Source: Pedobacter cryoconitis
GTDB taxonomy: Bacteria; Bacteroidota; Bacteroidia; Sphingobacteriales; Sphingobacteriaceae
Direction of reading: 5' to 3'
Length of the DNA stretch: 64,000 nucleotides
Assembly (NCBI GenBank): GCA_019352875.1
Contig: JAAAFW010000015.1
Coordinates: forward strand, 725,819-789,818
Shown: positions 17,185-26,169 of the stretch, one piece after another
Numbering within the stretch: the first letter of the stretch is position 1
How the letters are laid out: each line of letters begins with the position of its first letter
Program-made: the position numbers and the translations under genes
The notes under the pieces: model-generated
What the model saw: the letters and a program-made list of their open reading frames with translations, nothing else
What the model was told of the DNA's origin: nothing
Database searches by the model: none

Positions 17185-19563
17185 TTGATTAAAGTTCTAC
17201 TTACTTGTTTTTTGCTGACCTTTTGTTTACTGGGAACAGCCTGCCCTGTGTTGATGCACGTTAAAGATAAAAATGGCAAAGCAGTTCAAGGAATTACCAT
17301 TATCGTCGATGGTATTGTCAAAGGAAACACGGATGCTGCAGGAACACTGACAGTTGAATTGGAAAGCGGCCATCATAGTCTTCTGTTCCGGAACATATCC
17401 GTATTGTTAAAACAAACAACTATTAATGTTAACTGCAAAGAAGAAAATCATTTTGAATTTGAATTGAAAGATCATAATGGCAAGTCTATCGTACTGGAAG
17501 AGGTTACGGTAAAAGCGATAACTGCGAAGGAATTGAATGCACAGTCACCATTTTCAGTTCAGACAATAGATCTAAAAAAATCTTATGACAAAGGTGGAGA
17601 TGTCGGGGAAGTATTGAACCGTGCCTCTGGAGTTAGACTACGGAGCGATGGCGGACTTGGCGCCCCTGTCCAGGTTAATCTAGGCGGATTACAGGGAAAG
17701 GCGGTTAAATTATTTAAAGATGGAATTCCTATTGAGTTATTCGGTCATGGTTTTAACCTGGGAACCATTCCTGTAAATATGCTCGACAGAGTAGAAATAT
17801 ACAAAGGTGTAATGCCTATTTATCTTGCTTCCGATGCCTTAGGTGGTGGAGTCAACTTTGTATCCAGACATGACAATAAGAATTTTGCCGAATTATCCTA
17901 TGAAGTTGGTTCATTTAATACCCATCGGGTTACCGCAAATGCTTTATGGAGAAATAAAGCCAAAACATGGTATCTGGGGACAAGCAGCTCTTTTAATTAT
18001 TCCGATAACAGCTATACCATCAATGCTCCAATGCCCACAAGTCCGGTTACCTTTAAGAATGTCAGACGTTTTCATGATGCCACAAACACTTACTACGCTG
18101 AAGGCTATGCGGGTATTCAAAATGTAGCATGGGCAGACGATCTGCGGCTTACCCTGATCAGTTCGAGCTTTTACAAGGAAATACAACATGATTCGCAGAT
18201 GGATAAAGTGTATGGCGATCCTTATTCGAAAGAAAGAAACTACACTGGTTTGCTGACTTATAAAAAGAACTTTTTAAATGAACGGTTGAAAACGAATATT
18301 GTAGGAACGTACAGTCTATTTAAAACTAAGTTCATCGATACCGCGACAGTGAGGTATGACTGGGAAGGCCAGATCATAGGCAATAATCTAAGACCCGGTG
18401 AGATCAACATGGGAAATAACCAGCATATCGATTACAGGTTCTTTTCCTCACGCGTTAATCTTTCCTACGAGATCTCAGACAGACACACCCTGGACTTCAG
18501 CGAATTGTATTACCAGCAGAACCGCAAAGGCGGTGATCCGCTGGGCGCTATTTCAGCTATCGAAGGCATTGATGTGCTTAGCGTACCCGCGGTTTACCGT
18601 AAGGATAATACAGCCCTGGGACTTCGTTCAAACTGGCTGGGCAAAGAAATGGAAAGCATTATTGCTGCTAAATACTACCATTTTAAAACGGAAGGCTATA
18701 CGACAGACAATTTCGGCATGGGCTACCGGTCTTCCGGCAGCGGGCAGAGCCTGGGCTATATGGGTGGATTAAGGTGGAGCCGGGGTAATTATCTGGTAAA
18801 AGCTTCTTATGAATATGCCACCCGCCTACCCGATGAATATGAAATTTTCGGTGATGCCAGACTGATTAAAGAGAACATGGATCTTAAACCGGAGCGAAGC
18901 CACAATATAAATCTGAACGGTCAGTACCGGATAGAAAATGGAGGCCAGATTTTCACTTTCTCCACCGGTCTTTTCTACCGGAAGGTAAAGGATATCATCT
19001 TCCTGCAGCTGGATATTCCGTTCAGCAGGTACATCAATTATGAGCAGGCTAAAGTAAAAGGTATTGAGCTGGAAGCCAGTTATGCACCCTCCAGACGTTT
19101 TGATATCGGAGCGAATGCCACTTATCAGGATATCCGCCGGATAGGCATTAAAGAAGCTATGTTTAGGAATCTTGAGAATTCGAGAGTTCCCAATGTCCCT
19201 TTCTTGTTCGGTAATTTTTGGCTGAACTATTATTTCAAAGATGTACTGAATAATGGTGATCGTGTCGAATTAAACTGGAATGGAAATTATACCCACCGGT
19301 TCTTTTTACACGCTATTCCAAAAAACCAGGAACCAGGCCTGTTTGAGAAGGACGGAAACATTCAGACCTCTTTGATTATCCCACGAGATGGCAGACTCGG
19401 ACAATTCGCAAACAACGCCGGAGTTTATTATCACTTCGCAAAACCCAAACTTACGCTGTCAGGTGAGTGCAGAAATATCGGGGATGTTAAGTTATATGAC
19501 AACTTCAATATACAGAAACCAGGCAGAGCGCTCTACTTCAAAATACTATACCAATTTTTTTAA
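17185..19563 (+). CDS. TonB-dependent receptor with N-terminal carboxypeptidase-like domain
   Basis: A 792-residue outer-membrane protein that begins at a TTG codon; no ATG gives the signal peptide (LLTCFLLTFCLLGTACP). An Ig-like regulatory domain (about 25-95) precedes the plug: VLNRASGVRLRSDGGLGAPVQVNLGG, then KLFKDGIPIELFGHG and DRVEIYKGVMPIYLASDALGG. The remainder is a 22-strand barrel ending in YFKILYQFF with C-terminal Phe. It is not SusC-like and no SusD gene follows; a siderophore or metal substrate is likely given the PchR-like regulator and DUF4374/DUF4198 neighbours. Confidence 0.9.
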   Translation: MIKVLLTCFLLTFCLLGTACPVLMHVKDKNGKAVQGITIIVDGIVKGNTDAAGTLTVELESGHHSLLFRNISVLLKQTTINVNCKEENHFEFELKDHNGKSIVLEEVTVKAITAKELNAQSPFSVQTIDLKKSYDKGGDVGEVLNRASGVRLRSDGGLGAPVQVNLGGLQGKAVKLFKDGIPIELFGHGFNLGTIPVNMLDRVEIYKGVMPIYLASDALGGGVNFVSRHDNKNFAELSYEVGSFNTHRVTANALWRNKAKTWYLGTSSSFNYSDNSYTINAPMPTSPVTFKNVRRFHDATNTYYAEGYAGIQNVAWADDLRLTLISSSFYKEIQHDSQMDKVYGDPYSKERNYTGLLTYKKNFLNERLKTNIVGTYSLFKTKFIDTATVRYDWEGQIIGNNLRPGEINMGNNQHIDYRFFSSRVNLSYEISDRHTLDFSELYYQQNRKGGDPLGAISAIEGIDVLSVPAVYRKDNTALGLRSNWLGKEMESIIAAKYYHFKTEGYTTDNFGMGYRSSGSGQSLGYMGGLRWSRGNYLVKASYEYATRLPDEYEIFGDARLIKENMDLKPERSHNINLNGQYRIENGGQIFTFSTGLFYRKVKDIIFLQLDIPFSRYINYEQAKVKGIELEASYAPSRRFDIGANATYQDIRRIGIKEAMFRNLENSRVPNVPFLFGNFWLNYYFKDVLNNGDRVELNWNGNYTHRFFLHAIPKNQEPGLFEKDGNIQTSLIIPRDGRLGQFANNAGVYYHFAKPKLTLSGECRNIGDVKLYDNFNIQKPGRALYFKILYQFF

Positions 19564-19589
19564 TCACACTATACAAACTAAGAATTAAT

Positions 19590-20840
19590 ATGAAACGTAA
19601 CAAATTTTGCGTAATGATGATCGGTCTTTCGGCACTGATGGTTTTTGGCTCTTGCAGCAAGAATAAAGATGTTGAACCAGCACCTTCTGGTGGCGATCTG
19701 CCAGCAAATGAAACCTGGATTATTTACAATGCTAATGCCAACTGGAGTGGTGGAATCTATGCGCTGAAGGACAAAAAAGCAAGGGAGCTAAACCTTTCCG
19801 GCATGCCCTTCTTCCAGGTAAGCAGCTCTCTGGGTGGCAGTGTTTTTGGAAAAACACTGTATAAAGTTAATAGCGCCTCCAATGCACAGGGAATTCTGAA
19901 ACTTGGTCTTAATTCTGCCGGTAATGTAACCGAAGACAAATTCCTTCCATCGCTTTCTTCAGCGTATGTTTCTAATTATCTGGTGGCAAGTCCAACAGAA
20001 GGATATTACTGGGATGATGTAAGAGGAGGATTAAAAGTACAGAAATTTAACCCGACTACTATGGAACGTACCGGTGAGATTGACTTCAGCTCACTATCAG
20101 AGGGTTTACCTAATGAATCTGCAGGACAATTGATACTGGCGAAGCGTGACGATAAGCTTTACGTAGATTTATTGCTGGGAACAAAACAAGCCGGTGACTG
20201 GCAAGTGTCACCAAAGAACAAAGAAGTAGCGATAGCAGTTTACGATCTGACTAACAATAAAATCCTGAATGTTACGAAATTCGCAGGAACGACGAACCTG
20301 GGTGTATTTATAGACCACGTACTTTGGGGCCTTGATGAGAAAACCAAAGACCTGTACTTTGTTGCAGTAGGTGATATGAAAAGACAACCAATAGACTACT
20401 CTTCTAAAATCGTACGTATCAAAAGCGGCGAGACACAGTTCGATCAAAACTTTTCTATCGACATCAAGTCTTTCCAGTTCCCTGCTGAATTTAACAGACT
20501 GTTTGTATACGATAGTAAGATCTATACTACTATCCCTTCACGTGCTGTGTCTTACTATGGTGGTGCGCAGCATGGTGTGACTTACAGAAGTGATGTCTGG
20601 TACTGGAACGAAATTGACGCTACAACGAAAAAAGCTAAACGACTGCCGATTCCTGCTGACAGCTTTTATGGAACCCAGAACCCTTTCATGCATAACGGCG
20701 AAATTTATTTCCTTTCTAACAATACCTCCGAAGGCTATTCAGGTGTAAATCAATATAACCCTGCTACAGGTACTGTTAAGGAAACTTTTCATTTAAAAGA
20801 AAGCGGAAGATTAAACGGATTCAATATTATTACTGACTAA
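19590..20840 (+). CDS. DUF4374 lipoprotein
   Basis: The 416-residue protein begins with a lipoprotein signal (lipobox FGSC, Cys near residue 22). The rest is rich in beta-strand, with repeated blocks such as GLPNESAGQLILAKRDDKLY and MHNGEIYFLSNNTSEGYSG, resembling a propeller. I assign it to DUF4374, a family found beside TonB receptors in Bacteroidota. It begins 26 bases after the receptor gene, so they are co-transcribed; it probably sits on the outer membrane and helps bind the substrate. Confidence 0.8.
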   Translation: MKRNKFCVMMIGLSALMVFGSCSKNKDVEPAPSGGDLPANETWIIYNANANWSGGIYALKDKKARELNLSGMPFFQVSSSLGGSVFGKTLYKVNSASNAQGILKLGLNSAGNVTEDKFLPSLSSAYVSNYLVASPTEGYYWDDVRGGLKVQKFNPTTMERTGEIDFSSLSEGLPNESAGQLILAKRDDKLYVDLLLGTKQAGDWQVSPKNKEVAIAVYDLTNNKILNVTKFAGTTNLGVFIDHVLWGLDEKTKDLYFVAVGDMKRQPIDYSSKIVRIKSGETQFDQNFSIDIKSFQFPAEFNRLFVYDSKIYTTIPSRAVSYYGGAQHGVTYRSDVWYWNEIDATTKKAKRLPIPADSFYGTQNPFMHNGEIYFLSNNTSEGYSGVNQYNPATGTVKETFHLKESGRLNGFNIITD

Positions 20841-20848
20841 TGCGAGCC

Positions 20849-20867
20849 TGGGGGCTTAACGCCCCCA
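20849..20867 (+). other. Intergenic hairpin without T-run
   Basis: TGGGGGC at 20849-20855 pairs with GCCCCCA at 20861-20867 across a five-base loop. No U-tract follows, so this is more likely an RNA-processing or stabilising element inside the operon than a full terminator. Confidence 0.45.
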
Positions 20868-20898
20868 TAAGCTTTAATGAGACAAAAAATTTAGGAAA

Positions 20899-21609
20899 AT
20901 GAAAAAGTGGAATATTTTATTACTCACCTTTGCGATTAGTCTGATGACCACTGGTGTCTTTGCACACGCAATCTGGATTGAGACAGCTAATACCGGTCAG
21001 ATCGGCAAAGAGCAAACTGTGAGAATCTATTACGGAGAATATGTTGATGGAGAACGCGACAGTGTAGCCAAATGGTATTCAGATATCAAAGACCTTGAAC
21101 TTTGGCTGGTGGGGCCAGATCAGAAGAAAATACAGTTAAAAACCAGCGCAGCGGTAAATTATTACGAAGCGAAGTTCACGCCGGGTAGTAATGGGGCGTA
21201 TACTTTAACGATAAGTCACCAGGCAAAAGAGCTAGGCGGAGAAACCAAATATCATTTTCTGGCAAGTGCAGACGTTACTGTGGGCAAACCAGCTGCTAAA
21301 AGCACAGTTGCGGTTAATACCTTACAGCTCAAAAGTGATATTGCCAGCGCTCAAGTAAACAAGCAGATACAACTGAAAGCCTATCACAATAATAGCGACG
21401 CAGTTGACAAAAAAGTTTCTGTTTTTTCACCGAATGGATGGTCAAAAGAATTAACCACTGACAAGACGGGCAGTGTTTCATTTCTTCCTCCCTTCCCGGG
21501 CAGATATGTGATCGAAATTTCCGACATGGATAAATCTGCGGGCGAACATTATGGCAAACCTTACCAGGAAACCTGGAGCGGTGCTACTTATAGTTTCGAA
21601 GTTAAATAA
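20899..21609 (+). CDS. DUF4198 periplasmic protein
   Basis: A 236-residue protein with a signal peptide (ending GVFA) followed at once by HAIWIE, the conserved histidine start of DUF4198 proteins. Two Ig-like regions follow, including LELWLVGPDQKK and a C-terminal PPFPGRYVIEISD. DUF4198 proteins are exported and linked to cobalt, nickel or other metal uptake; the N-terminal histidine could bind a metal. A purine-rich AGGAAA lies before the ATG. It is the last gene of the receptor operon and ends just before a long terminator. Confidence 0.8.
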   Translation: MKKWNILLLTFAISLMTTGVFAHAIWIETANTGQIGKEQTVRIYYGEYVDGERDSVAKWYSDIKDLELWLVGPDQKKIQLKTSAAVNYYEAKFTPGSNGAYTLTISHQAKELGGETKYHFLASADVTVGKPAAKSTVAVNTLQLKSDIASAQVNKQIQLKAYHNNSDAVDKKVSVFSPNGWSKELTTDKTGSVSFLPPFPGRYVIEISDMDKSAGEHYGKPYQETWSGATYSFEVK

Positions 21610-21618
21610 GCCAACAAT

Positions 21619-21692
21619 AAAAAAGGAGCCGCCTGGACTGTCCCCAAAAAAGTGTCTAATCTTTTGGGGACAGTCCAGGCGGCTCCTTTTTT
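21619..21692 (+). terminator. Very long perfect bidirectional terminator hairpin
   Basis: Arms at 21619-21649 and 21662-21692 are perfect inverted repeats of 31 bp with a 12-base loop; the stem core reads GGAGCCGCCTGGACTGTCCC. A-run and T-run flank both sides, so it can end transcripts from both convergent genes. The length and perfect pairing are unusual for a plain terminator and suggest a dispersed palindromic element. Confidence 0.85.
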
Positions 21693-21700
21693 ATATCAAA

Positions 21701-22741
21701 TCAGATTCCCAAAAACTTAAAAGGTTCTGCCGCCTTAAAATCTGAATTAGACAGGCCATTAAGTGCTGTACTTTGTTTTAGAGCCAGCTTCATAGATTTT
21801 GCCCCCTCCTTTAAATCAAACTTAGTAAGGTCTACCCAAAAAGTGCCCGGGGTTAAAACATTCTCAAAGTAATATACTTTATTTTTTTGATCCGCCACAG
21901 ATCTCCAACGGGTTGAGGAAATATTCGGTTCGGTTTCTGAACTGATTCCAAAAGGTACTGAACAATTTCTAATTACGCTGAACACACTTGCAACTGCAAT
22001 CCTTGTATCTTCAGTTTGTGGAATAGCATTAATATAGTAAGAAGCCCTGACAAAACGATCAGCAGCACGGTTAGTACCCGGCAGCATCATTGTTCCTGGA
22101 ATACCCTGCCAGTAACTGTTTAATGCCAACTGGTCCCCAAATATTGGCGAATTTGTCATTACTGTATAAGAGGCATCATGATGGATAACCAATTTTCCAT
22201 TAATGTATTCAAATATTGCATTATCCCCGGAAGCATCGGAAATAGATAAATGAAGTGTCGTAAATTTTTTAGTACCAGGAATATAATCACTGACTATAAC
22301 AAAGGACTCATCTTTTAATGCAGTTACAGCTTCATCTACACTCGCAAAATTATCCAGTACATATTGTGCCCAGGCCGATATAGTAACCCCCTTCTTATTT
22401 CCAGATGGCTCAAATTTCGGATAACTGGACTCCACCAGCCACAATACATTTGCAACCAATCCTTTTTCATTTAAACCATCTACAGTCGCAATATCCCAGG
22501 CACTTGAGATCACACTTCCATATTTGGAAGTCCATTTCAGGGATTGGGGACCAACTTCACCATTTCTGATTATACCTCTGGGAAAGACCCATAAATTAGC
22601 AGCAATATCATCCTTCCAATCCATACTGCGAGCAGTAATCACTGTTCCATTTGGACCTTTATACACCACTCGTGTACAAGCAAGAGATTCTTTTTGGTGA
22701 AAAAGAAATACTACAAAAACAAAAGAGAAAAGATACTTCAT
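21701..22741 (-). CDS. Linear amide C-N hydrolase (choloylglycine/penicillin acylase family)
   Basis: From the ATG at 22741 the protein has 346 residues and a signal peptide ending before CTRVVYKG; an upstream extension to 22858 lacks signal features and is rejected. The Cys that follows SLA becomes the N-terminal nucleophile of this Ntn-hydrolase family. Other active-site motifs are RSMDWKDD, VDGLNEKGL and YTVMTNSP, matching bile salt hydrolase/penicillin V acylase. It would cleave an amide such as an acyl-homoserine lactone, conjugated bile acid or N-acyl amino acid; the natural substrate is unknown. Exported; single-gene unit. Confidence 0.88.
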   Translation of the reverse strand: MKYLFSFVFVVFLFHQKESLACTRVVYKGPNGTVITARSMDWKDDIAANLWVFPRGIIRNGEVGPQSLKWTSKYGSVISSAWDIATVDGLNEKGLVANVLWLVESSYPKFEPSGNKKGVTISAWAQYVLDNFASVDEAVTALKDESFVIVSDYIPGTKKFTTLHLSISDASGDNAIFEYINGKLVIHHDASYTVMTNSPIFGDQLALNSYWQGIPGTMMLPGTNRAADRFVRASYYINAIPQTEDTRIAVASVFSVIRNCSVPFGISSETEPNISSTRWRSVADQKNKVYYFENVLTPGTFWVDLTKFDLKEGAKSMKLALKQSTALNGLSNSDFKAAEPFKFLGI

Positions 22742-23221
22742 ATTTACAGATTTAATTAGTGACCTATTAATATTCCCCCTAAGACATATACAAACGAAAA
22801 CTGAATCTTTATTTAAAATACAAACTAAAAAAGCACTGATGTAATTATTTTGTTTCACCTAAAGATAAACAACATATTTGATACAAGATATTTATCTTAT
22901 CTATTAATAATTGAATTTCACTATTGTTCCAGCAAACACCGGAATCCTATTCGACCGTATCTTATCAATTGGCCAAATAGGACTCCGGTAGCTGCAACAA
23001 AACAGTCTATGCCATCGCCTGAAGGAAGCACGAGCTTAACCAAAGGTTAATAGAATCATGGTCGGGTTTCGTCAACATCTGCTACACACTTCGTTCATTG
23101 TTTATTCATACTTCCTTCATTGTTCGTTCATTCGAGATTGAACATACATTGAAGGAACATTGTATGTAATTCAAACGGAATCTGATGCAATGACGAAACA
23201 CGTCCTTTCGTTGTAAGATAA
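22742..23221. repeat. 480-base non-coding stretch with TTCATT-type short repeats
   Basis: No gene is supported here. At 23089-23132 a run of imperfect 11-12 base units (CTTCGTTCATTG, TTTATTCATACT, TCCTTCATTGT, TCGTTCATTC) is followed at 23136-23166 by partly complementary sequence (ATTGAACATACATTGAAGG). This could form a hairpin or be a small dispersed repeat. A minus-strand frame over about 22926-23046 is open but matches nothing I know. Confidence 0.5.
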
Positions 23222-25996
23222 TTACAAACGCCCTCTCGCCTCATTTCCCCCAGCATCGATATTATCTTTTGTATTCTTCTTCTTCCCTTTTGAAAAACTA
23301 TAGGTAAGCCAGATTCCAACATATCTGGCCCAGTCGACTTTATTTCTGATCACGTTTCTTCTAAACTCTGGAGTATTAATCTCATATCGTGGTTTGTACA
23401 GGTGGAGTGGATCCTGTAATTCTAACCTTGAGGTCAGCCGGTCGCCGAAAAAACTCTTCTTAATGGATAGATCCATTTTAGCAACATTAAACTGGTCATA
23501 GATTCCATAAAAACTATTCCTGCTAAAGGATCCTGAAATTTCCATAAAATAGTCGCCTGGAAGATTAAATTTACTGGAAGCCCACACGTTCTGAGATAGC
23601 TTCGACCGGTGTGTCGCTGGTGTCGATTGAATATCTATTGTAGTATATCGCAGTGTGGCATTGGTATTGAATTCCCACCAATTTGTAAGCTTTACAGGAA
23701 TATATACAGACATAAATACGTTATTGTTATCGCTGATGTTTTCAAACTTAGATATGACAAGATCACCTACGTTGGTCACATTGATGTCGATAGCGTTATT
23801 CATATTCTGATATCCCGCAGTTACGGAGTATTTATTCTTCCACAAATACTCCAGCTGCAGATTATTACTGAAATAAGGGCGTAAATCTGGATTACCCTCC
23901 CAAATATTATTGAGATTAGTGTAGGTTATAAAAGGATTCAGATCTCTAAATCCAGGCCGGTTTATCCTTCTGGAATAAGAAAGTGTTAGCGAATGGTCTG
24001 TTCCGATTTTTCTATTCACATATGCCGAAGGAAATAGGTTCCACTGATTACGACCGATAGTTTTTCCTGTTGTTACTGACAACCCGTTATAATTAGTTTG
24101 TTCCGTTCTCAACCCAATCTTTACATCCCATTGATCAAAGGATTTTGCAAGGGTACCGTAGAAGGCCAGAATATGTTCATTGTATAAAAATCTATTTGAT
24201 TGTAATGGATCCAGAGGAGACTGTTCATTAAGCCCCTGCCGATAATCCATTGAATAATCCGTTTTAGAAGTCGTATATTTACCCCCGGCAGTCAATATGA
24301 ATGATTTAGAAAAATATTTTTCAAAATCTATATTGATAACATGAACCGAAGATTTACCCCTTGTATCGGTAAATAAACTATCACGGGGACGAGATTCCAT
24401 TCCTCCACCATTTAAAAACTGGCTTTCTATAGCCGACGGGTCTCTTAAACCATAATATATGTAACTATAACCTGCATCTAATTTACTGCCGATGGTATCG
24501 AGTTTGTTCCGGTAAAAGACATTTGTCATTTGGTTAGTGTAACGGAACCTGGTATCCTTATTGGTATACAAAGATGAGTCAACAGCATTAGCATGAACAT
24601 TAGCTAAATAGTCAATGTTGGTTGTTGTGAGGTTACTTATATCCCCTGGATTGGTAAACATATTATAACTTGCGCCTATCGTTTGTTGAGGAGTGATCTG
24701 ATAGTCAAGAGCAACATTGTAACCAATAGAATTGTATTCTTCCTTATATTTCTCAGTCTGAGAGCTATAAACACCTGTAGATTTAAACTCCTGTATGATA
24801 CTATCTTCATAAAAAGCGGGGGCACGTCTATAATTAAAACCGCCCTGAACATTCAGTTTACCAGCCCTGTAATTTAAAAATGTTGAACCCATACCATTAT
24901 CAGAACCATTATACCAATAACTAGTATTCACATTACCGGATAGTCCATATCTGTATTCTGACTTCAGTACGATATTAATAATTACCCCGCCGTTTTGTGC
25001 ATCATATTCGGCACCGGGAACAGCTCTTAACTCATAAGATTTGACGGATTCTGAAGGGATGGAGCGTAAATAGGCAAATAACTGTTCTCCCTGCAACATG
25101 ACCTTTCTATTGTCTACATAGACTGTCACACTTTCGGAACCTCTGAATAAAATATCCTTTCCTTCGACACGTACACCTGGTATAACGTTGAATAACCGAA
25201 GGGCGTCCTCTCCTTTCTCATACACGCTGCCTTCCACATTCATGGTCAGCTTATCGGTAGATCGTCTGAGCAGCGGGGTTTTGCTCCTGATCGTGACACC
25301 GTTTAATTGTATAGATTTTGTTTTTAGAATAATATCCGGCAACTCGAGAGTACTTGTATCTCTGACGTTCACTTTCAATATCAGACTATCAGTCCCTGGT
25401 GAAAATACTTTAAGCAAATAATCTCCTTGTTCATACACCTTCAGATTAAACCTGCCGGCTGTGTCTGCAAGTGCAGAAGTTATAATTTGGGGGTTGGCCG
25501 CTTTATTGATTTGTATTGTAGCGAATTCAACAGCTTTACGGTCCGAAGTGAGTATTCTTCCTTTTAACCTATACTCTACCTGCTGTTGTTTCTTTAATAG
25601 AATATTGTTGTTGATCTGCCGGAAAGAGAATCCGGTATTTTTCAACAGTTCATATAGTGTGTTTTCCACTGTCCGGGTACGGAACGCTATATTGAGATCG
25701 GTAATTCGCTTTATTTCGGCTTTTCTGTAATAGAAGCGAAAAATAGATTGCTCCTCAATTCTTTTGATACCGGTGAGTAAACTTTCATCTTCCAGTTTCA
25801 GGCTGACTTTATAATCACGCATACTCTGACTGCTTACCGGCACAGCCATCAGGACCTGACATGAAATTAAGATAAAAAGAAATACGACAGTACTTACACG
25901 CATCAACCAGATTATAAAATGTCTATTTAATAATAATACACGAGCGAGATAGGCGCACGTCGTCCCTATATTCCACAGTATTGCAGAATTTTTCAT
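23222..25996 (-). CDS. STN-domain TonB-dependent receptor/outer-membrane beta-barrel protein (surface signalling type)
   Basis: A 924-residue outer-membrane protein. An unusually long N-terminal segment (about 50 residues) precedes VPVSSQ, the mature start. Residues about 60-130 form a secretin/TonB N-terminal (STN) domain (LEDESLLTGIKRIEEQ; ENTLYELLKNTGFSFRQ), used to talk to a FecR anti-sigma factor. A carboxypeptidase-like domain (145-215), a plug (DALRLFNVIPGVRVEGKDIL) and a barrel of the OMP_b-brl_3 type follow. It lies downstream of a sigma factor and FecR, and is probably the target of that switch. The substrate is unknown. Confidence 0.88.
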   Translation of the reverse strand: MKNSAILWNIGTTCAYLARVLLLNRHFIIWLMRVSTVVFLFILISCQVLMAVPVSSQSMRDYKVSLKLEDESLLTGIKRIEEQSIFRFYYRKAEIKRITDLNIAFRTRTVENTLYELLKNTGFSFRQINNNILLKKQQQVEYRLKGRILTSDRKAVEFATIQINKAANPQIITSALADTAGRFNLKVYEQGDYLLKVFSPGTDSLILKVNVRDTSTLELPDIILKTKSIQLNGVTIRSKTPLLRRSTDKLTMNVEGSVYEKGEDALRLFNVIPGVRVEGKDILFRGSESVTVYVDNRKVMLQGEQLFAYLRSIPSESVKSYELRAVPGAEYDAQNGGVIINIVLKSEYRYGLSGNVNTSYWYNGSDNGMGSTFLNYRAGKLNVQGGFNYRRAPAFYEDSIIQEFKSTGVYSSQTEKYKEEYNSIGYNVALDYQITPQQTIGASYNMFTNPGDISNLTTTNIDYLANVHANAVDSSLYTNKDTRFRYTNQMTNVFYRNKLDTIGSKLDAGYSYIYYGLRDPSAIESQFLNGGGMESRPRDSLFTDTRGKSSVHVINIDFEKYFSKSFILTAGGKYTTSKTDYSMDYRQGLNEQSPLDPLQSNRFLYNEHILAFYGTLAKSFDQWDVKIGLRTEQTNYNGLSVTTGKTIGRNQWNLFPSAYVNRKIGTDHSLTLSYSRRINRPGFRDLNPFITYTNLNNIWEGNPDLRPYFSNNLQLEYLWKNKYSVTAGYQNMNNAIDINVTNVGDLVISKFENISDNNNVFMSVYIPVKLTNWWEFNTNATLRYTTIDIQSTPATHRSKLSQNVWASSKFNLPGDYFMEISGSFSRNSFYGIYDQFNVAKMDLSIKKSFFGDRLTSRLELQDPLHLYKPRYEINTPEFRRNVIRNKVDWARYVGIWLTYSFSKGKKKNTKDNIDAGGNEARGRL

Positions 25997-26035
25997 AATT
26001 TTAAAATGTTTTAAGTGATTCCCATTATTTAAAGC

Positions 26036-26089
26036 CCCGGAAACTCCGGGATACCTGTAGACCGATGGCCGTCGGTTTACAGGCTTTTT
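26036..26089 (+). promoter_or_regulatory. Tandem hairpins between fecR and the receptor gene
   Basis: CCCGG/CCGGG at 26036-26050 and CCTGTAGACCGA/TCGGTTTACAGG at 26054-26083 form two adjacent hairpins; the second is followed by TTTTT on the plus strand. The single mismatch is a G-U pair only in the plus-strand RNA, which favours a plus-strand terminator, yet no plus-strand gene precedes it. On the minus strand it may reduce read-through from fecR into the receptor gene. Confidence 0.5.
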
Positions 26090-26169
26090 AACTGATTCTG
26101 CCTCCTGGAAGCAGATCAGGATATATAAAGCTTAGTCGTTATTCATCTAGATATTATTCTTAATTATAG

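Noticed and set aside
17185..21609. SusC/SusD polysaccharide uptake locus
   Set aside because: No SusD-like gene; the receptor is of the short non-SusC type and its neighbours point to metals or siderophores.
22742..22858. Longer N terminus of the C-N hydrolase
   Set aside because: The Ntn nucleophile Cys must follow the signal peptide that starts at 22741; the extension lacks signal features.
22926..23046. Open minus-strand frame in the 480-base gap
   Set aside because: Forty codons, no start context, no recognised motif; not enough to call a gene.
23089..23166. CRISPR-like array
   Set aside because: Units are only 11-12 bases, imperfect and without spacers; no cas gene in the window.
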